Positions 1 through 7,949 of a stretch of DNA of 64,000 bases are shown here, piece after piece. How positions within the stretch are numbered: position 1 is the first letter of the stretch; every line of letters begins with the position of its first letter. The stretch covers positions 434,001 through 498,000 of the forward strand of contig CAKSAP010000001.1 of assembly GCA_934436505.1 (NCBI GenBank), in the 5' to 3' direction. Made by a program: the position numbers and the translations under genes. A model generated the notes under the pieces. That model had not been told where the DNA came from. It was given only the letters and a program-made list of their open reading frames with translations, and did no database searches. The stretch comes from an uncultured Eubacteriales bacterium. GTDB lineage: Bacteria; Bacillota; Clostridia; Oscillospirales; Acutalibacteraceae.

Positions 1-2
1 GA

Positions 3-278
3 AACACAAAATTCATCTATGACAAAAATGATTTTGTGAATAACGGCGATGGCACATATTATGTTTATTGCAATGAACTTTTTGCTCATGAGTTGAGTAA
101 TGAAATTCTTATCACGGTTTGTGAAAATGGCGTTCCTTGCAGTAATACAATGCGTTTCAGCGTTGAATCTTATGCAAGTACCGTTCAGCAGTCAAGTGAA
201 TATAAAGGCACGGCTCTTGATGATTTAACGCAAGCCATGATGCGTTATGGAAAATCAGCTGTTGCTTATAGAACTTAA
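3..278 (+). CDS. C-terminal end of a surface-type protein (partial, runs off left edge)
   Basis: The frame is open from the first bases of the window and stops at 278, so only about the last 91 residues are present. The visible part is a beta-rich segment ending in a FSVESYA motif, then a helical tail (LTQAMMRYGKSA). I recall this kind of ending (SVESYA, then ...L..AMMNYG.SA) from large uncharacterised secreted proteins of gut clostridia, so a surface role is an inference from memory. No membrane segment or sortase motif is visible in this part. A short peptide gene follows 14 bases downstream and is probably cotranscribed. Confidence 0.6.
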   Translation, partial: NTKFIYDKNDFVNNGDGTYYVYCNELFAHELSNEILITVCENGVPCSNTMRFSVESYASTVQQSSEYKGTALDDLTQAMMRYGKSAVAYRT

Positions 279-292
279 AAGGAGAAAAAGAA

Positions 293-421
293 ATGAAAGA
301 AAAATATTCAGCTCCGTCTTTTGAAGTAGTGGAGTTTTGTGCGACTGATATTATCACTGTCAGCAGTGAGCCAACTACTTTTGTAGATGTAACAGGACCA
401 ATCGAGCTTCCCGATCTTTAA
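293..421 (+). CDS. 42-residue peptide of unknown function
   Basis: An ATG at 293 sits 9 bases after a good AAAAGGAG ribosome site (277-284) and opens a 42-codon frame. The peptide starts MKEKYSAPSFEVVEF, continues through ATDIITVSSEP and ends in an acidic/proline tail (GPIELPDL). It has no membrane segment and a single cysteine at residue 16. Short proteins with a K.Y..P..EVV.F....DIIT.S start are common in gut Firmicutes and Bacteroidota and are usually hypothetical; some lie near peptide-modification genes, but none is visible here. It could be a small secreted or modified peptide or a plain small cytosolic protein. The gene is short but the ribosome site is convincing. Confidence 0.55.
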   Translation: MKEKYSAPSFEVVEFCATDIITVSSEPTTFVDVTGPIELPDL

Positions 422-447
422 TATGTAAGATACAAAGCTGTTGCATG

Positions 448-548
448 TGGATTAAATCCGTTTTATACATTGAAAAGAAATTTTCGGCTAAAGCGTTGTC
501 ATAAGGATTACCACGCCTTGACATTGACAGCGTTATACCGTATGATTG
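448..548 (-). pseudogene. IS3-family transposase (orfB) fragment
   Basis: Read on the minus strand, these bases encode YGITLSMSRRGNPYDNALAE followed by NFFS and KTDLIH. This is the strongly conserved stretch near the end of the rve integrase domain of IS3/IS150-family OrfB transposases, including the catalytic-region GNPYDNA.AE.FF motif. Only about 33 residues remain, with no intact ends, so this is a dead insertion-sequence scrap. Its edge at about 550 meets the truncated XRE gene, which suggests the insertion broke that gene before both decayed. Confidence 0.75.
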
Positions 549-555
549 TATTAGA

Positions 556-738
556 GTGAATTATGCATTGGCTGAACAATCCGAAAAATATCATAGTGGC
601 GACATCAACCGTAACGAATATGATAAGTGGCGCTACAATTATCCGAAGTATGATGAAACTTCCGGTTTTGTAAAAGTGCCGTCACAGAATTTCAGCGACG
701 CTATGGTTGAAGCGTTTAAGGATAAGTTAAAAGACTAA
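556..738 (+). pseudogene. C-terminal remnant of an XRE-family regulator
   Basis: The 60-codon frame has the segment GDINRNEYDKWRYNYPK, which closely matches GEITKEEYDHWRYNYPK near the end of the XRE regulator at 14416-14895. The N-terminal helix-turn-helix is missing and an IS3 scrap lies just upstream, so this is most likely the tail of a broken regulator. The tail continues to SDAMVEAFKDKLKD, a stretch that recurs after the next gene at 1345-1388. Whether anything is translated from the GTG at 556 is unknown. Confidence 0.65.
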
Positions 739-759
739 ACATAATTTAGGGGTAAATAA

Positions 760-1332
760 ATGACTGATATAGAACTATTACGTCCGTTAAATCACGTCGG
801 AACTAATACGATAAAAACCGCAAGGTTAATTTTAAGGCGTTTTCAATTAAACGATAGTGTCGATATGTTTAAGTGGGCAAGTAATCCTGATGTGGTAAAA
901 TATCTTTCTTATGAGCCGCACAAAACGATAAATGAAACAAAGACCGTCCTGAAAAGCTGGATAAAGAATTACAACAAAACGACAACTTATAACTGGGCTA
1001 TTGAATTTCAAGGAGTTGTTATCGGAAATATTGCTGTAGTTACTCAAGACGACGAATGTTTTACCTGTCATCTCGGATGGCAAATTGATAAGCCATATTG
1101 GAATAAAGGAATAATGACAGAAGCGGCAAGTGCAGTAGTGAATTATTTGTTTGATGAAGTACATTATGACAGAATTACATCCGGTTGCGATACACGAAAT
1201 ATCGGTTCAAGTAAGGTTATGCAAAAGATAGGTATGACTCTTGAGGGAACATTCAGAAGGTACTGCTATCAAAAAGACGGAAGCATCGGGGATAAATTCT
1301 ATTATGCTATACTCGAATCAGACCGATATTAA
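760..1332 (+). CDS. GNAT-family N-acetyltransferase (RimJ/RimL type)
   Basis: A 190-residue protein that should transfer acetyl from acetyl-CoA to an amine, either a protein N-terminus or a small molecule. It opens with the RimJ/RimL-type TARLILRRF strand (20-28). The acetyl-CoA binding region is GWQIDKPYWNKGIMTEA (106-122), followed by the conserved DTRNIGSSKVMQKIGM helix (144-159). Length and order fit Acetyltransf_3 proteins. The start at 760 has an AGGGG site 8 bases upstream. The gene sits between two copies of the XRE tail sequence, so it looks like inserted cargo. The true substrate cannot be read from sequence; a resistance role is possible but unsupported. Confidence 0.85.
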   Translation: MTDIELLRPLNHVGTNTIKTARLILRRFQLNDSVDMFKWASNPDVVKYLSYEPHKTINETKTVLKSWIKNYNKTTTYNWAIEFQGVVIGNIAVVTQDDECFTCHLGWQIDKPYWNKGIMTEAASAVVNYLFDEVHYDRITSGCDTRNIGSSKVMQKIGMTLEGTFRRYCYQKDGSIGDKFYYAILESDRY

Positions 1333-1339
1333 CAACATG

Positions 1340-1388
1340 GGAACTCAGCGATGCTATGGTCGAAGCGTTTAAGGATAAGTTAAAATAA
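1340..1388 (+). repeat. Second copy of the XRE-gene 3' end
   Basis: This stretch repeats 692-738 with few changes; both encode SDAMVEAFKDKLK followed by a stop. The two copies bracket the GNAT gene. The simplest reading is that the acetyltransferase was placed between duplicated ends of one ancestral regulator gene. Confidence 0.75.
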
Positions 1389-1405
1389 TTGCCAACAACA
1401 AAAAC

Positions 1406-1437
1406 CCCGTACTGACTTTAATCCGTCAGTACGGGGG
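1406..1437 (+). terminator. Intrinsic terminator-like hairpin after the GNAT region
   Basis: A perfect 12-bp stem (CCCCGTACTGAC with GTCAGTACGGGG) encloses an 8-base loop. It is preceded by an A-run and followed by GGTTAATGTT, so the T-tract is weak on the plus strand and better on the minus strand. Confidence 0.65.
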
Positions 1438-1529
1438 TTAATGTTAATATGGTATTTTTGCGAGCCACAAGATATTACTTTTTACTCACAAACCACTCGA
1501 TACACACGATAAAGGGTACCGAGCAGAAT

Positions 1530-1736
1530 CTTATCAAAATCTTATCAACGGGCTCTTTGAAAACCTTGAAACCCTTGATATTACTGGGGCTTCAGACTTT
1601 TTCAATTTACTCCCACTCGACAAAGCCTAATCAATTTTGCTTAGAGATTATTCTCTGTCATATTCGTGGCGCTTTTGATTATTTGATGTATCCATATTAT
1701 CCTGCCTATATGGGCTAATGTTATCAGTTTGTTATC
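1530..1736. other. attP-like site: two arm repeats flanking a guaA-end-like core
   Basis: The core at 1595-1618 ends in TCCCACTC, the same bases that end both element repeats at 3854 and 15726. On the left are two CTTATCAA copies 11 bases apart (1530 and 1541). On the right are two TGTTATC copies 11 bases apart (1719 and 1730). The second left arm ends 70 bases before the core end, and the right arms begin 101 bases after it. These are exactly the offsets seen at the right and left ends of the intact element. Read on the minus strand the core also spells VEWE-stop, the guaA ending. No gene with support is seen in 1440-1861. Confidence 0.6.
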
Positions 1737-1861
1737 GGGGTTGATAACACTTACCCTGTAGCTATGGATAATAGCAATCTATACCACTTCAAATTATAAG
1801 CGTTTTTGCTTAGAAAAGCAAGAGATTTTGTATTATTATCAAACATATAGGCGTAGGTGGT

Positions 1862-3052
1862 TCATTCAGGAATTAATACATCTCCATCGGAGATTGTTGC
1901 CTTAAATACCGAAATTGCACCTGCAATGGTATTACCTCTGGTCTTATCAATTTCGCCTTCATAGGAAATCTGTACTGTATCACCAACCTTGACAATTCCA
2001 TAATCTACATAACGGGAGATGCGAAGGTCATTTAGCAGAACCTTGTAGGTGATACCGTCTGTCGGATTCTTGCACAGGATAGAATCATCCACCACGATAT
2101 ATTCTTCTGTAATCTCAATGATTGTACCGGCTACCGAGTTTCTGTACGGTTCATACTCTACTTCAGTGGAATTCTCTTTCGCATAATGGATAATCCTGCT
2201 TGCAGCATCCTCGCCGATGTTGAATAGATACTGCCAATTAAATGCGTTTGTCCACAGATAGCCGTCTTCCGTCACATACAGAGCAACTTTGTAAACACCA
2301 AGAGCTTCGGAAGTAATCGTAAAACTGAGGTAACTTCTGTCACCAGCCGTCCATGTTTGATCTTCAACGAAAGGGGCGTTCCTACATTCGGACAGAACTT
2401 CCCACACATAATCGTCACTGCTCAATGCAAAACGTTTGCTATCAGGAGTATTGTCTCCCTCAGAAAAGCGCTGAAGCTCCACGACCTCGGACAGATTTAC
2501 TGCATCCATAAGCTCACCAAGGGTGTTCGGAGGAGCATACTCATCATTTTGAAAGACATAATAACTGTCCTCCATCTTTACGGCTATAAACTGACTTTGA
2601 GCAATATCCTTCAATGCATATGCTTCAAACTCGGCAGAATATTTTTTTCCATTATTGACTTCATCATATCCAACCACAGTGTAGTTGCCAATACTCTCGC
2701 CAATCCATGTTTCTGATACCGCACGGCCTTTTCCATGATACTCAATACCGTCAATTTTGACATTTCTATATTTTTCATATACAGTCTGATACTCCCACGG
2801 CCATACAATTGCAGATTCGCTGGCTCGGATAGAAAAGTCCTTGTATCTGCCGTCGGTTCCCTCCGGTGTTACATTTTCCCGAAATAGCGATGGGAGGATT
2901 GCTGCCCCTGCAATTACAAGCACTGCAAAGCATGCTGCCAAGGAACCCCATTTTAACCAATGTTTCTTATTTTTCGTCTTGCACTTAGCTGCGCCGGCGA
3001 CAAGATCGTCATCAATTTGCCCGATGGCATTTGCGATTCTCGGTGTTTTCAT
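1862..3052 (-). CDS. Single-pass membrane protein partnered with a sigma factor (putative anti-sigma/sensor)
   Basis: A 396-residue protein whose start overlaps the stop of the upstream sigma-factor gene by 4 bases (ATGA), so the two are translationally coupled. The short cytoplasmic N-terminus (RIANAIGQIDDDLVAGA) is typical of proteins encoded next to clostridial ECF-like sigma factors. One membrane segment lies at about 36-54. The large outer part has no recognised catalytic motif; its last 90 residues look like a small beta-barrel. By position it may hold the sigma factor inactive until an outside signal arrives, but no zinc anti-sigma motif is seen, so this is inferred from context. Confidence 0.6.
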   Translation of the reverse strand: MKTPRIANAIGQIDDDLVAGAAKCKTKNKKHWLKWGSLAACFAVLVIAGAAILPSLFRENVTPEGTDGRYKDFSIRASESAIVWPWEYQTVYEKYRNVKIDGIEYHGKGRAVSETWIGESIGNYTVVGYDEVNNGKKYSAEFEAYALKDIAQSQFIAVKMEDSYYVFQNDEYAPPNTLGELMDAVNLSEVVELQRFSEGDNTPDSKRFALSSDDYVWEVLSECRNAPFVEDQTWTAGDRSYLSFTITSEALGVYKVALYVTEDGYLWTNAFNWQYLFNIGEDAASRIIHYAKENSTEVEYEPYRNSVAGTIIEITEEYIVVDDSILCKNPTDGITYKVLLNDLRISRYVDYGIVKVGDTVQISYEGEIDKTRGNTIAGAISVFKATISDGDVLIPE

Positions 3053-3603
3053 ATTTCAACGCCCTCCTTAATCAAGTAATCTTTTAGCTTGTTTCGGGTG
3101 TAGAACAACATATTTTTGACCTTACTCTCAGTAAAAGAATAGCGCTTTGCAATCTCCCTTATAGAATCGAAATAAAAATACTTGCGGATGAAGACATTTC
3201 TGACATATTCCTCCTGACTGCGAAGAAACGTACTGATCAGCTCACCTACATCCTCGTCGCTCACATCGGGGGCATATCGTTCATCCGGCAATACTGCCGC
3301 AAGCTCGTCCAAGGATAAAATGATCTCCGCTGACCGTTTCTTTCGCTTCATAAACTCCAGTCGCTTCAAAGAGAGATTTCGTGCAATCTTGCAGATAAAG
3401 GGCATGAAATTGTGCGGTCTTGTAGGCGGAATGGTGTTCCACACACTCACATAAGTATCATTAACGCATTCCTCAGAATCTTCGTGATTATTTAGAATGT
3501 TATAGGCAATACTGTGGCAAAGTTTTCCGTACTTTGCATCCGTCTCCTTGATCGCCTGCTCATCTCTATTAAAATAGAGTTCTATGATTCTCAGATCATC
3601 CAT
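3049..3603 (-). CDS. Sigma-70 family (ECF-like) RNA polymerase sigma factor
   Basis: A protein of about 184 residues that should direct RNA polymerase to a small regulon. Region 2 is visible around HEDSEECVNDTYVSVWNTIP with the following helix, and region 4 as a C-terminal helix-turn-helix (SIREIAKRYSFTESKVKNML). Region 3 is missing, as in ECF sigmas. The start at 3603 is chosen because GAGGGAGGTGA lies just upstream; a longer frame to 3642 would place that site inside the gene. It is cotranscribed with the membrane protein that follows. Its place between att-like sites suggests it may be carried DNA. Confidence 0.85.
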   Translation of the reverse strand: MDDLRIIELYFNRDEQAIKETDAKYGKLCHSIAYNILNNHEDSEECVNDTYVSVWNTIPPTRPHNFMPFICKIARNLSLKRLEFMKRKKRSAEIILSLDELAAVLPDERYAPDVSDEDVGELISTFLRSQEEYVRNVFIRKYFYFDSIREIAKRYSFTESKVKNMLFYTRNKLKDYLIKEGVEI

Positions 3604-3736
3604 GTTGTTCACCTCCCTCATTTGACCTAAAAGCGCTTTCACCTATTAAGTACGTTTTTTGAGGCGATGGTCTTAAAAAATAACTCTTTTAGAACTATAC
3701 CATAAATCTTTGATTTCTCGGTCATATACATAAAAA

Positions 3737-3762
3737 CGGCGGCGAGGAAAACCTTGCCGCCG
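3737..3762 (-). terminator. Intrinsic terminator, minus strand
   Basis: The arms CGGCGGCGAGG and CCTTGCCGCCG pair with one G-T wobble around an AAAA loop. On the minus strand the hairpin is followed by TTTTT. It would stop transcripts leaving the element through the left att site. Confidence 0.75.
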
Positions 3763-3821
3763 CTCTGGCTTAACTGTAAATTAGTTCTGCATATACAATC
3801 GGCAAAAGCCCAGTAAAATAA

Positions 3822-3854
3822 GGCTTTTTCACGAGTGTGAAATTATTCCCACTC
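3822..3854. repeat. Left attachment repeat (attL) of the integrative element
   Basis: This 33-base stretch matches 15694-15726 at 30 of 33 positions in the same orientation. It begins GGCTTTTTCACG and ends ATTCCCACTC. On the minus strand it reads as the last codons and stop of guaA. Confidence 0.8.
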
Positions 3855-3954
3855 GCTCCCTGAAAATCAATCTTAAACACATTTGTTTATGAAATTTATC
3901 AGAGAGTATTTATATTATTTGAATTATCGGTAAAGCATACGCTATCCGATTTTT

Positions 3955-3973
3955 TGTTGCCATTCTGTTGCCA
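3955..3973. promoter_or_regulatory. Paired arm-type repeats at the left end of the element
   Basis: Two direct copies of TGTTGCCA lie 11 bases apart (3955 and 3966), starting 101 bases inside the attL core end. The same pair with the same period lies at the right end (15638 and 15649). They are likely arm sites for the tyrosine integrase or excisionase. Confidence 0.6.
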
Positions 3974-3978
3974 AAAGT

Positions 3979-5094
3979 TTAGAAATGGAAATTAGTAATT
4001 CCGTCAACGGAAATGCCTTTTTTATTATCAAATACTATTGCCACACTATGCTCTGCTCTGGTGATACCAACATAGAATTTCGATTTGCTTTGCGGCTTCA
4101 TTTCTTTTTTATGATCCAATATCCAATCAAGCATCTTTGATGTCGGATAAATCAATACTCTTTGAAAAGTTAATCCTTTTGATTCTCCAAGATTTATTGC
4201 GGGATATGTAGAATTTACAGATGTCTTTCTAGTATCTCTTAACTGCATAGGTTGATAAGTTGATAAGTAAGCATCTACATCCGACGGTGATACAAAGAAT
4301 ACTCCATCGTGTCCTGTCGGTTCGTGTTCTACATATTCGCATGGCTTAAAATTACTATAAATTGAATTTGCAAATTTACATATTGATTTATTGTTTCGAT
4401 AAGTCTTATTAAGTGTTGTTTCATCTATATCGACCGAAAACTCTGAACACTCTTGTTTAATAAACTCTTTTATGTTGCCATCTGTATATTTTTTGTATTT
4501 AGCTTCATCGTGGGTGTGATATGTCACTTGTCTCGGATCTCCAACCAGCAAAACATCGGAATTTAAAGAAAATAAGCACTTGATTATTTCTAAATCATAT
4601 CCAGCCATATCTTGAATTTCGTCAACAAATATATAAGAGTATATTTTGCCAATTCGTTTAACAACCATTCCGCCTGTTAATTCATTTGCCTTGACAACAA
4701 ATTTAGCAAGCTTATCAGAATATATCAATTGTGATTTACTAAAATAGTAATTGACAGTGTCATTTTCCCCGAAATACATAGGTTTCTTAGCTTTGTTATA
4801 ACCACGTAATCCGGATTTTTGATTAACTAACAGTAATCCATTTACTTTGCCATCGTAAATCACACTTTGATAGGGTTTGACACCGTGTTGTATTAAAAAT
4901 GAAAACCAAGTTTGAATAGTAACATTTTCAGGTATGTATCCATTTAATTTATAAAAATTTTTTTCAATTTCTTGTTCGTTTGCTTCTGTATAAGTTGTAA
5001 TAAGAACCTTGCCTTCTGTAATCTTTAGAGCCTCTTCAACAAGATGTGTTGTTTTACCTGAACCTGCTGCGGCAATAATTAATTTATTACTCAT
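3979..5094 (-). CDS. gajB: UvrD-like superfamily 1 helicase, GajB-like subunit
   Basis: A 371-residue SF1 helicase. Walker A is AAAGSGKT (8-15), Walker B is DEIQD (158-162), motif III is GDPRQ (185-189), a TYR motif IV follows, and motif VI is YVGITRAEH (341-349). It is shorter than classical UvrD (about 700) and somewhat shorter than described GajB proteins (about 500). Its start overlaps the end of the OLD-type nuclease by 8 bases, the gene order of Gabija anti-phage systems. In Gabija, GajB works with the GajA nuclease to sense and cut phage DNA. The gene symbol is an inference from this pairing. The element's left arm repeats begin right after its stop. Confidence 0.75.
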   Translation of the reverse strand: MSNKLIIAAAGSGKTTHLVEEALKITEGKVLITTYTEANEQEIEKNFYKLNGYIPENVTIQTWFSFLIQHGVKPYQSVIYDGKVNGLLLVNQKSGLRGYNKAKKPMYFGENDTVNYYFSKSQLIYSDKLAKFVVKANELTGGMVVKRIGKIYSYIFVDEIQDMAGYDLEIIKCLFSLNSDVLLVGDPRQVTYHTHDEAKYKKYTDGNIKEFIKQECSEFSVDIDETTLNKTYRNNKSICKFANSIYSNFKPCEYVEHEPTGHDGVFFVSPSDVDAYLSTYQPMQLRDTRKTSVNSTYPAINLGESKGLTFQRVLIYPTSKMLDWILDHKKEMKPQSKSKFYVGITRAEHSVAIVFDNKKGISVDGITNFHF

Positions 5095-6730
5095 CCTTAA
5101 CGGCCTCCATTATGTAATCGGGAAAAACTACATCTTTGTCAGTTTCAAAAACAGCTAAAGCGGTTTCCGTTTTATGATGTTTCATATATTTTTGAAGTTC
5201 TTCAATAGTTTTGAAATTACTACCAAGTATCTCATTGAATAGCACCAAATTGTTACCATTTGCTTTCAGCAATTTAGGTTCAAGAGTGTTATAATTATAA
5301 GGTTTATTACTGATTTTAAGCGTTCCTGTATCAACGACTTCGTCATAACAAATTTTAATATTATTTTTCTTGTTTTCCTTGATATAATTGGCGTATTTCT
5401 TTTCAATTGCGCTTATATCTCCATCGTTATCTGTTACGACATCGACTTTTAAATTTAACGCAACTGCTAACTCTAAAAATCTTAAAAATGATGTACCTAC
5501 TGAAATAACATCAACGCCATTTTCTATCGGAAGATGATTATTATGTTGTTTCATATATGCCTTTTGAACAACAAGTTCATCCGAATCGCCCTCAACCAAT
5601 ATTGCTTTTTTGCATAAAATAAGCCTTAATGTATCATACCCAGATATTTTTTTGAAAAAATCTGTTGAGGAAAGTTCTGTGATTTTTGTTATTTTGTGAT
5701 CGTTAAGAAGAAGCAAATTTTCCAATCCAAGTTTATTAGCTACAAAACTACTATGCGTCGAAATAATAATTTGCTTTTTATCATATTTTTCTTCAATTGC
5801 TTTTATCAGTTGATTTAACTTTGAAAACGATAAATGGCTCTCGGGTTCTTCAAGAAGAATCACCTGAGATTCCTGAGCACTTTTGTGTGTTAACGCCAAC
5901 TCAGTTTTCATAATACATTGAGCACCTTTGCCAATATACCCAAAAGGAACTTCATTAAGTTGTGTAACCAAGCTACTTTCCCACGCGTTTTTTGTTCCCA
6001 AATCAACAGTTAAGGAAACCGTTCCATCTACTATTGAAGCTTCTGTACTAATGCGAGTATTAATAGCCTTAATAGATGCATCATCAATAAATGTATCTTT
6101 CATTTTTCTATGCGCTTGTGAAACAGCAGTTATCTCTTCAGGCGAAAGTAAGTCTTTTACTATTCTTGAAATGTAGACATCAGAACCATTTTGGTAGCGA
6201 TAATTTGATGAGTCAATCATTGCAGATTTTATTGGAATACTTCTAATTGTTACGGATTGACGAGCAAATGATGTCCAAGATGCTTCGTAATATTCAATTG
6301 GAATACTCATCATATTTTTCTTTGAAATTAATGTGTTGTATTCACTGTTGTATTTTTCATTAAAAGAAATTTCAAACTTTAATCCTTCGCAAGAAGCACG
6401 ATCCGAATTATTGTTTCCTTCATACTCTGGACTGATAGATCCATCAAAGAATATTTCAATACTAATAAAAGGTGGTGGTAATGCTGTGCCATTATTAACA
6501 GAGTTGATGTATGAGTCAACAACCTCTTTATTAAACAAATATTGAGAAAGCTCGTTTCTAATATTTCTGCCACCATAAAGCCCAGTTAAAGCAATATGCA
6601 TCGCTTCTAAAATAGTTGATTTACCAGTTTCGTTGTTGCCAACAAGAATATTTAATCCTTTATTCAATTCAATTTCAAATAGTCCTTTGAAACATTTGAA
6701 ATTATTAATTTTAATTTTTTGTATAGCCAT
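5087..6730 (-). CDS. gajA: OLD-family ATPase/TOPRIM nuclease, GajA-like subunit
   Basis: A 547-residue ABC-type ATPase joined to a TOPRIM nuclease. Walker A is GNNETGKST (31-39), and an ABC Walker B (LLEEPESHLS) is in the middle. The TOPRIM part shows ILVEGDSDE near 377-385 and the acidic DNDGD near 434-438. This is the class 2 OLD layout, in which ATP or nucleotide state controls DNA nicking; with the adjoining UvrD-like gene it fits Gabija defence. It is divergent from the XRE gene at 6815, leaving about 85 bases for both promoters. Other OLD-based systems (PARIS, retron Eco8) lack this partner, so Gabija is the best fit. Confidence 0.78.
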   Translation of the reverse strand: MAIQKIKINNFKCFKGLFEIELNKGLNILVGNNETGKSTILEAMHIALTGLYGGRNIRNELSQYLFNKEVVDSYINSVNNGTALPPPFISIEIFFDGSISPEYEGNNNSDRASCEGLKFEISFNEKYNSEYNTLISKKNMMSIPIEYYEASWTSFARQSVTIRSIPIKSAMIDSSNYRYQNGSDVYISRIVKDLLSPEEITAVSQAHRKMKDTFIDDASIKAINTRISTEASIVDGTVSLTVDLGTKNAWESSLVTQLNEVPFGYIGKGAQCIMKTELALTHKSAQESQVILLEEPESHLSFSKLNQLIKAIEEKYDKKQIIISTHSSFVANKLGLENLLLLNDHKITKITELSSTDFFKKISGYDTLRLILCKKAILVEGDSDELVVQKAYMKQHNNHLPIENGVDVISVGTSFLRFLELAVALNLKVDVVTDNDGDISAIEKKYANYIKENKKNNIKICYDEVVDTGTLKISNKPYNYNTLEPKLLKANGNNLVLFNEILGSNFKTIEELQKYMKHHKTETALAVFETDKDVVFPDYIMEAVKDE

Positions 6731-6814
6731 TTTATAACCTCGCTTAGATACTTATTGTATGTAGACTTTTTGTATTCATTTTGATTATACTATAAATTAT
6801 GGAGGATTGCAACT

Positions 6815-7042
6815 ATGGATATTATAAGAGTATTTGGTGATAACCTAAAAAAATATCGTACAGCTATGGGAATATCTCAAGAAGCATTCGCCGAAAAGTG
6901 CGGCATGCACCGCACCTATATAAGTGCCATTGAGTGTTATCGCCGTAGCATTTCGTTAGAAAACATACAGCGTATCGCCGATGCACTTGGAATAGAAACA
7001 TATAAATTATTTTTGGAGGTTCATAATGAGCGAAAAGATTAA
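6815..7042 (+). CDS. XRE-family helix-turn-helix regulator (possible controller protein)
   Basis: A 75-residue protein that is almost all one helix-turn-helix (SQEAFAEKCGMHRTYISAIE). A GGAGG site lies 10 bases before the ATG. It heads a three-gene plus-strand run with a small winged-helix-like protein and the MjaI-family endonuclease, overlapping the next gene by 17 bases. Small XRE proteins next to type II endonucleases are often controller (C) proteins that delay endonuclease synthesis until methylation is established. That role is inferred from position. It could also regulate the divergent Gabija-like pair. Confidence 0.8.
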   Translation: MDIIRVFGDNLKKYRTAMGISQEAFAEKCGMHRTYISAIECYRRSISLENIQRIADALGIETYKLFLEVHNERKD

Positions 7043-7328
7043 AAATATTTTAATGGAGCACTGTGGCAAGAAAAATGCCATCGCAGCTAAACGTATAAGC
7101 GAAGCTATGGGTTTTCCTCTGGAAGACACACAATCAGTTAGTAGGCAAGCTATCTGGAATACTGCAGAAGAGTACGGCTTGCCATTGATTTCTTGTAACA
7201 AGGGCTATTTTATTGTTCAAACAGATGAAGAAATGGCTGATTATAATGCCAACTATGAAAAGCGAATTTGTGGCATGAGAAAAACACAAAAAATGGCTAA
7301 CGATAATTACGCGAGGTGGAAAAAATGA
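7026..7328 (+). CDS. Small DNA-binding-like protein of the restriction module
   Basis: A 100-residue protein with a charged C-terminal helix. The middle (SVSRQAIWNTAEEYGLPLISCNKGYFIV) looks like a winged helix. Similar small proteins accompany restriction systems and prophage genes; the exact job is unknown. Its stop overlaps the endonuclease start (ATGA), so the two are coupled. A transcriptional role in the module is a guess from context. Confidence 0.6.
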   Translation: MSEKIKNILMEHCGKKNAIAAKRISEAMGFPLEDTQSVSRQAIWNTAEEYGLPLISCNKGYFIVQTDEEMADYNANYEKRICGMRKTQKMANDNYARWKK

Positions 7329-7915
7329 AATATACACTAAAAAACGAAAACATAGAATGCTACAACGAAAGCGAAACATCCACTTTTCCAAAGTACACCT
7401 CACAATTAATTAACTGGGCGAATCAGAATGCCCAGGGTACTCGTCCTGTTGTTGTGGGTCAGATGTCTGAACTATTTCCTGAGTTTATGACTTCTGGTGA
7501 AGAAATCACCATCGAAAATTGGCACGATTGGTATGTAGAAAGATATCCTGATGCCTTTGACAAAGCAACTGATAAAATTTATGTTCAAGTGCAAAATCTC
7601 CGAAATGCTATCCCACTCATTGATCGCGAAATGGTTAAACGTTGGGTTGAAGATTTAGTTATTGTCAAGACATTCAATGGAATGTATGTTCAAAAAGCGA
7701 TTTTAGCTTCTCTCGCTGAGCGCAAAGAAACAACTTATCGTCTTGCCACTCCAGAAGAAGAGTCTGTAGGTATTGACGGATATGTTGGTGACACCGCATA
7801 TTCCGTAAAACCGGATACTTATAAAACGATGAATAGACTATCTGAAATAATTGATGTGAAGATGATTTATTATACTAAAAAGAAAACAGGATTAACTATT
7901 GAAGTTGAAGAATAA
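7325..7915 (+). CDS. MjaI-family type II restriction endonuclease
   Basis: A 196-residue protein. The C-terminal part has GIDGYVGDTAYSVKPDTYK followed by a strand ending in VKMIYYTKKK, which I recognise as the core of the RE_MjaI family; archaeal MjaI cuts CTAG. The same family usually pairs with an N4-cytosine methyltransferase, and one faces it convergently at 7950. The ATG at 7325 is preferred over the GTG at 7316 because AGGTGG lies just before it. Recognition of CTAG is plausible but unproven. Confidence 0.75.
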   Translation: MKYTLKNENIECYNESETSTFPKYTSQLINWANQNAQGTRPVVVGQMSELFPEFMTSGEEITIENWHDWYVERYPDAFDKATDKIYVQVQNLRNAIPLIDREMVKRWVEDLVIVKTFNGMYVQKAILASLAERKETTYRLATPEEESVGIDGYVGDTAYSVKPDTYKTMNRLSEIIDVKMIYYTKKKTGLTIEVEE

Positions 7916-7923
7916 ACATTTCT

Positions 7924-7943
7924 GGGCGGAGATATCTCCCCCC
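7924..7943. terminator. Hairpin between convergent endonuclease and methyltransferase
   Basis: A GC-rich inverted repeat (GGGCGGAGA with TCTCCCCCC) sits in the 34 bases between two convergent genes and is followed by TTTTATT on the plus strand. Confidence 0.6.
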
Positions 7944-7949
7944 CTTTTA

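Noticed and set aside
1449..1718. 89-codon frame after the GNAT region
   Set aside because: No ribosome site, no recognisable domain, and it runs across the att-like core and arms.
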